Assembly (NCBI GenBank): GCA_030762935.1
Contig: CM060900.1
Coordinates: 388,143,132 to 388,207,131, forward strand
Direction of reading: 5' to 3'
DNA length: 64,000 nucleotides
DNA from: Hymenopus coronatus
Lineage: Eukaryota; Arthropoda; Insecta; Mantodea; Hymenopodidae
Shown: piece after piece, positions 58,452 to 64,000 of the stretch
Layout: each line of letters begins with the position of its first letter
Position numbering within the stretch: the stretch's first letter is position 1
Notes under the pieces: model-generated
Databases searched by the model: none
What the model saw: the letters and a program-made list of their open reading frames with translations, nothing else
What the model was told of the DNA's origin: nothing
Program-made: the position numbers and the translations under genes

Positions 58452-59764
58452 CAGTCTTGTTCACAACTGATATTATACTCCCATAAACTCGCCCACCTTT
58501 TATTTGTTAATTGATGCATTATAAAGCAAGCTCTTTATGATTTGTTTTGTATGCTCATATATCGTTTTGAAGTAAATGTAGCTAAATTACACGTATATAA
58601 AAACCATAATTTAAAGATCGTAACGTTTAGTACGATGTAAGACAAGTACGTTTACATCAAAACTACAACACTTCTGTAAGATACACTTAGATATTTAAGG
58701 TATATATATAAATACCTTCTGCACATTTATATCCTAAGACTTTCAGTTGTTTAACTTCTGATAAGTTTAGATGTGACTGGTTGTTGGATCTCAAGTTCTC
58801 GGAAATTTCATTTTGTGTGACCAAATAAACATTATTGATATAGACATATATTTGTAACCAGTGCACATAACATTTTTCCTTGATTTCCAAAATAAAAAAT
58901 GAATATGTTATGCAAATGTTTCGTTTTAAAATCCCCTCCTCTTAAGAATTTTTTTTCATTCGTGCGGCCACTGAGAAGGATAGCATTTAAATATCGGGAA
59001 TATGGATGATCATTGTAATTGAAGAAAAAAAACGCTTTCAAAGCTTTAAGGCTACTCCAGAGAAATGACGAAATACTCTAAATTTGAATAATTTAACATA
59101 AGCTTGAAATGCGATTGTAGCATAACATATTTCATATATATATATACCTATTCTGAAAACATAAAGTTCCAAAATTCATAAAAGTACACAATTTCCCACC
59201 CCCCAAAAAATATGTATACTATTCATTAAACATGCAGCGTTTAAGCATTCGGATTTGTATAATTGTGTTTTTGCATTAGTTTTATGCAATTAGCTTCTTA
59301 CATATGGAAAATGCATATTGTTTTGAAAGTTTGTTTACATTTTGATTTATTTGGTGCTTTCATTTCAACTTAAGCAACTATTAACTATAAATATTTGAGG
59401 AATAATCTTTAAGCATTTGATGTATTTCAATTACACAAGTTTGCCTACTCACTCTCATTTGTTTGATTCTTACCAATCGTAATATATTTTGGAGAAATGG
59501 TTCATGTGCACATTTGGTAACCAGGACAAGTCATGCCGGACATTAATACGCAGTCACCTGTTTTGTATATATCCGCCAAATTCTTAGATACTCTTTGTTT
59601 AAGCTCAAGAGAAATAACAAAAGTGCAGTGGAAAAGTAATGACAATTTTTTCCATAGTTCGTTGTTTCCTAACTATATAAAACTACATAGGATTCTAGGA
59701 GAACGAAGGAGCTCGACTCGCACGGAAAATCCAAAGTGTACATTTAGTTTTGTTGTGTATTTAT
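58452..59764. other. AT-rich spacer
   Basis: The plus frame 59533-59802 runs into the SINE and is not supported as a gene. Nothing else is visible. Confidence 0.4.
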
Positions 59765-60112
59765 CTGAGGCCGAGTGGTTAGACCGCTCGCTTCCTACCT
59801 AGGCGACTCGGATTTGATCCCAAGTTCCCGCATGCGGGATTTATGTTGGACAAAGCGGCGTCTGAGCGGGTTTACTCCGGGTCTTCCGGTTTCCCCCGCC
59901 ACTCATTCCACTAATTGTTCCATCATCACCTTTCGTATCATCCATCTCGCTATCATTTCATATCATCCACTTCTTCACGCTCATGCCTGGCTACGGGTAC
60001 ACCACTCGTTCCAGGTTCTCCATTCTGTGGTTACGTGCCGTTGGCTCCCCGACAGGCTTCTGATCCCTATGCATCCGCTTGTAAGTCCTAGGGGGTGTCA
60101 GTCCTAAAATAA
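59765..60112 (+). repeat. SINE family D head with a different 3' body
   Basis: The tRNA-like head (GGCCGAGTGGTTAGACCGCT; B-box-like GGATTTGATCCC) and the first body segment to 'CGCCACTCATTCCACTA' follow family D. The rest ('CATCATCACCTTTCGTATC' onward to a 'GTCAGTCCTAAAATAAGGGG' ending) does not match the other family D copies and has no poly(A). This is either a subfamily or a template-switch chimera. Confidence 0.65.
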
Positions 60113-60221
60113 GGGGAGGGTAAGCCGACTACAATGTATTTATCTCAAGGATGAGTTTCAAATTAAAATTATTAATTTTTTTTTTAATAATATAGAATAG
60201 GAAAAGTGTTTCCTGTATTGG

Positions 60222-60355
60222 GTAGCCCAGCGAGGTGGCTCAGGCGATAGTGGTAAGACTTGTATTAAAGAGGTTGCATGTTTCCTAGTTCTTTTCAAGC
60301 GGCGAGTCTTTTCTTGGGCATCTTTGTGGTCTCCCGAGGTCAGCAAGGGAGTATT
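60222..60355 (+). repeat. SINE fragment, family B-like
   Basis: CGAGGTGGCTCAGGCGATAG contains an A-box-like TGGCTCAGGCG similar to the heads at 838-913 and near 4660. The B box is not convincing. Confidence 0.4.
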
Positions 60356-60585
60356 AGAGTTCCTACTAGCATTTTTTTTACATCTTATAGGGTAACAGAG
60401 TTAAACGCGTGACAGAAAACAGCTCTTCCTTTGGCTGGATCCTTCTTCCCGACTCTGTCCTTCAGGATACAGGGGCAATCGGAAGACGTCACTACTTATT
60501 ATATTAGTCACTTCGTATTCTCGTACCTCTTCTATTCTTACCGGAGATATAGTAGGTTTGTGTTGTATTTATAATTTTTAAACAT
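60356..60585. other. Spacer
   Basis: Nothing recognised. Confidence 0.4.
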
Positions 60586-60775
60586 ATTTCCCCCCTTTTC
60601 ATCCTTTTCCCACGATTCTGTTGATTTCCTAACAGTTTTCCGTTTTACTTACACATACGCATATTTACAAGCACACCAACACCCGTGCCCTGAGCGGGTC
60701 TTGAACCCGCGTCCCCTGCGCCATGAAGCACCCAAACTAGGCACATTAGCGAGCGCCATCATGGGGACTAGCCTC
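60586..60775 (-). repeat. SINE family C, second copy
   Basis: The minus strand carries the tRNA-like head (GGTCCCCATGATGG-like start; B box GGTTCAAGACC complementary to 60697-60707). The body continues to a C-rich run at 60590-60596, as in the nested copy at 31004-31240. It establishes family C as a discrete repeat. Confidence 0.75.
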
Positions 60776-60894
60776 CTTGGCTGCAATACTTATATTTTCT
60801 TCCGTTTCTAATCTAACGGGTAGCTGTACTTGTGGATTTTCTGAAGTTTTCGCGCAGGTTCCTTAAAAGATACTCGACCTTTAATAGAAAAGTT
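60776..60894. other. Short spacer
   Basis: Nothing recognised. Confidence 0.4.
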
Positions 60895-61575
60895 GAAATG
60901 CAAGAAATATCATATATTACTTTTTCTACACTACTATGTACATAGTGTGTAGAAAAGGTATTGTAATGCACCCAAAATTCGATACAGAGATTTCACCGGA
61001 AATACATGTTTTGGGTCCCCCTGAATAAAAAAAAACATTTTTGAAAAAGATCCGTGTGTGTGTCTGTGGACAGCATAGAACAAAAACGAAAATACTGTTA
61101 AATACCAAACTTGGTATTTTCCAGCGATGCGACACGAAGATTTTCAAGAAATGTCCCCCCCTCACATTTTTACATGGAAAAATGTTCGAAAAATTTTAAT
61201 TAAATGGGCTCTAACCATTCTGATTAAAATGCCGTATATTAAAACTATGTAGAAACTATGGATGAATTTTGCCAAATTTTGCTTAACAGCTAAACCGTAA
61301 GAGATAGATGTAAACTCACTGCACAAAAAATGTAGATCTCATCAAAACGCATAATTTATGTCCTTTACATTTTTGCTGTGTAGGTAACCGTTTTCAAGAT
61401 ATTATTGTTGTTGGTTTCAATCAGACAGGAAGTGACAATCACTTAACGATAACTTTTAAAACATTTGACTATCACTTTAGCCTAGTGTATTCCCTTAGTT
61501 CCCTCTTACTTATAAGGAACTAAGTAATAAGAACATTCTGCTAATGTTTATCTCGATTAGTAAGGTGTAGAAAGA
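60895..61575 (+). repeat. Interspersed repeat family J, copy with intact hairpin and palindrome
   Basis: The copy begins with a long near-perfect hairpin at 60922-60956 (TTTTCTACACTACTATGT pairing with the following 17 bases). It carries the exact palindrome AAATACCAAACTTGGTATTT at 61100-61119, as in copy 1. It ends with TTTATCTCGATTAG near 61550. It is non-coding throughout. Confidence 0.78.
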
Positions 61576-61669
61576 ATAATAATGTTTTTGTTAGAAGTTA
61601 GTAAAGCAGCTAGAGAAAGTCATGTGAGTGTAACATATCAGACATTTTTTGAGTTGTACTACTCACATT

Positions 61670-61880
61670 TAGAGCCCTCGTCCCTCTCCAAGGTCGATCC
61701 CAGGTAACCGCATGTGTGATTTGTGGACAAGGGAGCGTACAGGCGGTTTTTTTTTTTTTTTTTCTGGGATCTCCGGTTTATCCCGCCATCGCATTCCACC
61801 AGTGCTCCACCTTCATTCCATTTATTAACAGTGTCATCACCTGTGGTGCCATAGTATTAAAAACGGACGTTAAACACAGT
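61670..61880 (+). repeat. SINE family D, diverged copy
   Basis: The head is decayed (AAGGTCGATCCCAGGTAACC keeps the B-box area). The body and the 3' end (GGACGTTAAACACAGTAAAAA) are clear. A run of about 17 T at 61746-61763 expands inside the element. Confidence 0.82.
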
Positions 61881-63430
61881 AAAAATGCTCTTCTGTTAAC
61901 CGATTGCCGTAAAACAATATATTTCCGATGAAATTTTAATATCATATTTTTAGGCAAACATTTCCTCTTCGTACTAACGAGTAAACAGCAGCAAAGGTAA
62001 AAAATGTACAGAAAGGACGTTATAATTCAAAACCGTGCATCAAGTTCTTATGAATTCATTTAGCAGTATACAAAAATTACAATGTGGGGCTTACATAGGA
62101 GCTTCTAATTAATTGTAAGTCACACTTAATTTAGATAAACCTTAATCAAAATTAAAATTGGATATAAACTTTTAGAAATGTGTGTAAATATCTTTGGATT
62201 CCATAGAATAAAAATATATCCTGAAACCAAAGACATTGATTCCCCTTAACTTCCAACAAAAAATGAATATTTTTTACCTTCTTATGAAATTGGTTGGCAG
62301 TAAAATATTACTTTATGGAATTAATTTTCATGCAGAAAATAAACCTACTTCCAAAGATGGTAATGTTTTTAAAAATAAACTAAATATATTTGGAAAACGA
62401 TTGCATAAAAATAATGAAATATTGTAGCCTTATTGAAGCCTAGCCAAAAATGTATAAATCCGTAGGGAGTTCAGCTTATAAGTGTTTGGAATAAAAATGT
62501 AAAGCACAGGTGCCACGTTTTTATGTACAGAGAATCATTTATCGCTATTCTGGCGATCACCAAATCTTTTCAATAACCAGTGCGTTTTGCAGCGTTTCTT
62601 TTGCATGTTAGGAAAGTGTGGATTGAAATACATATGCAAGGAGTGGGACACTTGGGAAATATCGCCTCTAAAGATTTACAGCCCGTATCTTCCCTCACAA
62701 GTTTTTGCTTTATTTCTTCTTCTCTTTCTCCCGCTTTCTTTGGTCCTACTTTCTAACTTGTACTGTGAGTTATGCCATAATTCAATGTCCTCATACAGAA
62801 AGCAATGAATCTTCCAGAGCCGATGCGCATTTTGATCGCAGGTCTAAAATAATGTGGATCTTTTTTATTTTAATAGCGATGTACTTCTCATACATCAGAA
62901 GACAGGCTAACTCTGCTTTGAAGCATTAAACTGCCCACGCTGTGTTTACATGTTTATCTCTTGCTTGGTTGCCCGTGCATAAACACTGTTATTCTAATAT
63001 TGTATTCATAAACACATTAATAACAAGAACCTGTACATGGTGCTCCTTAGAGTTTCATTTTTACACGTCCACATTTTTCTGAAGACTTCGGTAAACATTA
63101 AAAAATGTTGCCCTACAGATATTTACTATATCCTCTATATTACCAGTTCATGGAAGGATATGGGAAAACATGTAAAAATGTTTGCAAATGGCCTCTGATA
63201 ACAGATCTAGACACAAATTAGATTTAGTGATAATTGTTTCAAACTTCAACGTAAGAACTATGAAGTTACATAAATTAAGATGCACAAAAGATCATAAAAA
63301 TCTAATGTTGTCCGCCCACATGCCTTCTCTATCTCTTCTGCAAACAAACGAGTCTTACACTATATTACTTTTGACTCCTTCATGCTTATCAAGATAAATA
63401 TTAGCAGAAATTACATTATTACTTGCTTCC
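61881..63430. other. Spacer with a few unsupported small frames
   Basis: The frame at 62236-62427 contains a hydrophobic stretch and NKLNIFGKR, which looks like an amidation/cleavage site, but it is AT-biased and unsupported. Frames at 62587-62929 show a hydrophobic stretch (FALFLLLFLPLSLVLLSNLY) only. No gene is called. Confidence 0.35.
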
Positions 63431-63775
63431 TTCTAAGCAGAAGGAAAATAAGGGAATGCTGCAGGCTCAAGCTATTTTCAAATCTTTTAACGTCGCTACG
63501 TGAACACTTTCAGTTAGGTACTCTTTGAATACCCAGGAGCAATACAAAAGAAGAATGAAGAATAAGATGACTTCCCGTTTGAGAAGAGTTTAAGTACCGT
63601 AAAATTGAAACTAATAACAAGGAAAATCTCGGAAGCAATTAACTCTACAAAAATGTATACGATTTGGCATAAACTGCGGGTTTTAACGAGATCTACATGT
63701 CTTGCATAGTACGTTTTTGATATCCTTTACGGTATACCGGCTATGCAAATTTAATTCAGAATTAATTATTTTTGT
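63431..63775 (-). repeat. Interspersed repeat family J, interrupted at its 3' side by SINE A
   Basis: It is collinear with 52253-52580 (CTTCCCGTTTGAGAAG, then AAATTGAAACTAATAACAAG, then TATCCTTTACGGTATACCGG and AATTCAGAATTAATT). The match stops exactly where SINE A begins at 63776, so the SINE inserted into J. The rest of J would lie beyond the window. Confidence 0.72.
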
Positions 63776-64000
63776 CGTCCTCCGTGGTGTAATGGTTACC
63801 ATGCTAACTTCATATACCCAAGGTCGCGGGTTCAATCCCGGCGGAGGGCGATGCGTTTTTTCGGGCATAAAAGTCCTTAGCATGGCTTCTTTCGGAAGGG
63901 AAGTAAAGCCGTTGGTTCCATGTCGTAGATTTACGGCACGTAAAAGAACCTCAAGCCTGATAGAGAGGCCGCTGGGCAAAATCAAGCGGTCTTTCAAGCA
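63776..64000 (+). repeat. SINE family A, best-preserved copy (cut by window edge)
   Basis: The tRNA-like head (63776-63850) has nine paired acceptor positions (CGTCCTCCG with CGGAGGGCG, one G-T). It has a perfect A box TGGTGTAATGG (63785-63795) and a perfect B box GGTTCAATCCC (63829-63839). The family body follows to the end of the window. The head resembles tRNA-Asp/Glu/Gly-type A boxes. It could still be transcribed by RNA polymerase III. The minus-strand frame 63683-63997 is the usual SINE A by-product. Confidence 0.92.

Noticed and set aside
63776..63850. Functional tRNA gene
   Set aside because: Although it folds well, it is the head of SINE A and is followed by the SINE body.

Overview
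This window looks like intergenic or deep intronic DNA from a large, repeat-rich arthropod genome, most likely an insect. It is AT-rich. It has no bacterial-style operons, long open frames or intact multi-exon host gene. Its content is transposon and retroposon fossils, tRNA-derived SINEs, microsatellites and two minisatellites. The arthropod assignment rests on mariner and Tc1-type transposase relics, a Harbinger relic, jockey-like and R1-like LINE relics, and a degraded copy of a protein family that I know as a repeated conserved protein of spider, insect and crustacean genomes. The species cannot be read from the sequence. Family letters (A-K) are labels made here by comparing the window with itself.

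0-9 kb: a family-K repeat is split by an internally deleted mariner (1522-2149). A family-J repeat (2455-3265), SINEs A and B and a solo LTR (4814-5199) follow. A 1.8 kb minisatellite (5545-7320) has a unit of about 84 bp. 9-22 kb: there is a possible signal-peptide first exon (10341-10431), a jockey-like LINE tail, a frameshifted copy of the arthropod repeated protein (15630-17205, minus), an R1-like LINE cut by a SINE (19490-20785), and a cluster of trinucleotide arrays.

22-35 kb: tRNA-like SINEs, a foldback element (24930-25790), an RTE-like LINE relic and a Tc1-like transposon with both inverted repeats and TA flanks (28047-29520). A three-level nest, SINE C inside SINE A inside family K, lies at 30806-31865. 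Two family-D SINEs lie in tandem at 34.8-35.3 kb. 35-50 kb: pogo/psq-like and Harbinger transposase relics, further SINE, K and J copies, and a compact foldback element (47979-48292). 50-64 kb: J copies in both orientations, mariner and Tc1 relics, a GC-rich SINE, a 67-bp minisatellite with hints of higher-order structure (55605-56635), and a well-preserved SINE A running off the right edge.

No protein-coding gene can be called with confidence. The best host-gene lead is the short exon at 10341-10431. The main value of the window is its insertion stratigraphy and several interspersed families (J, K, H) that match no class I can name.
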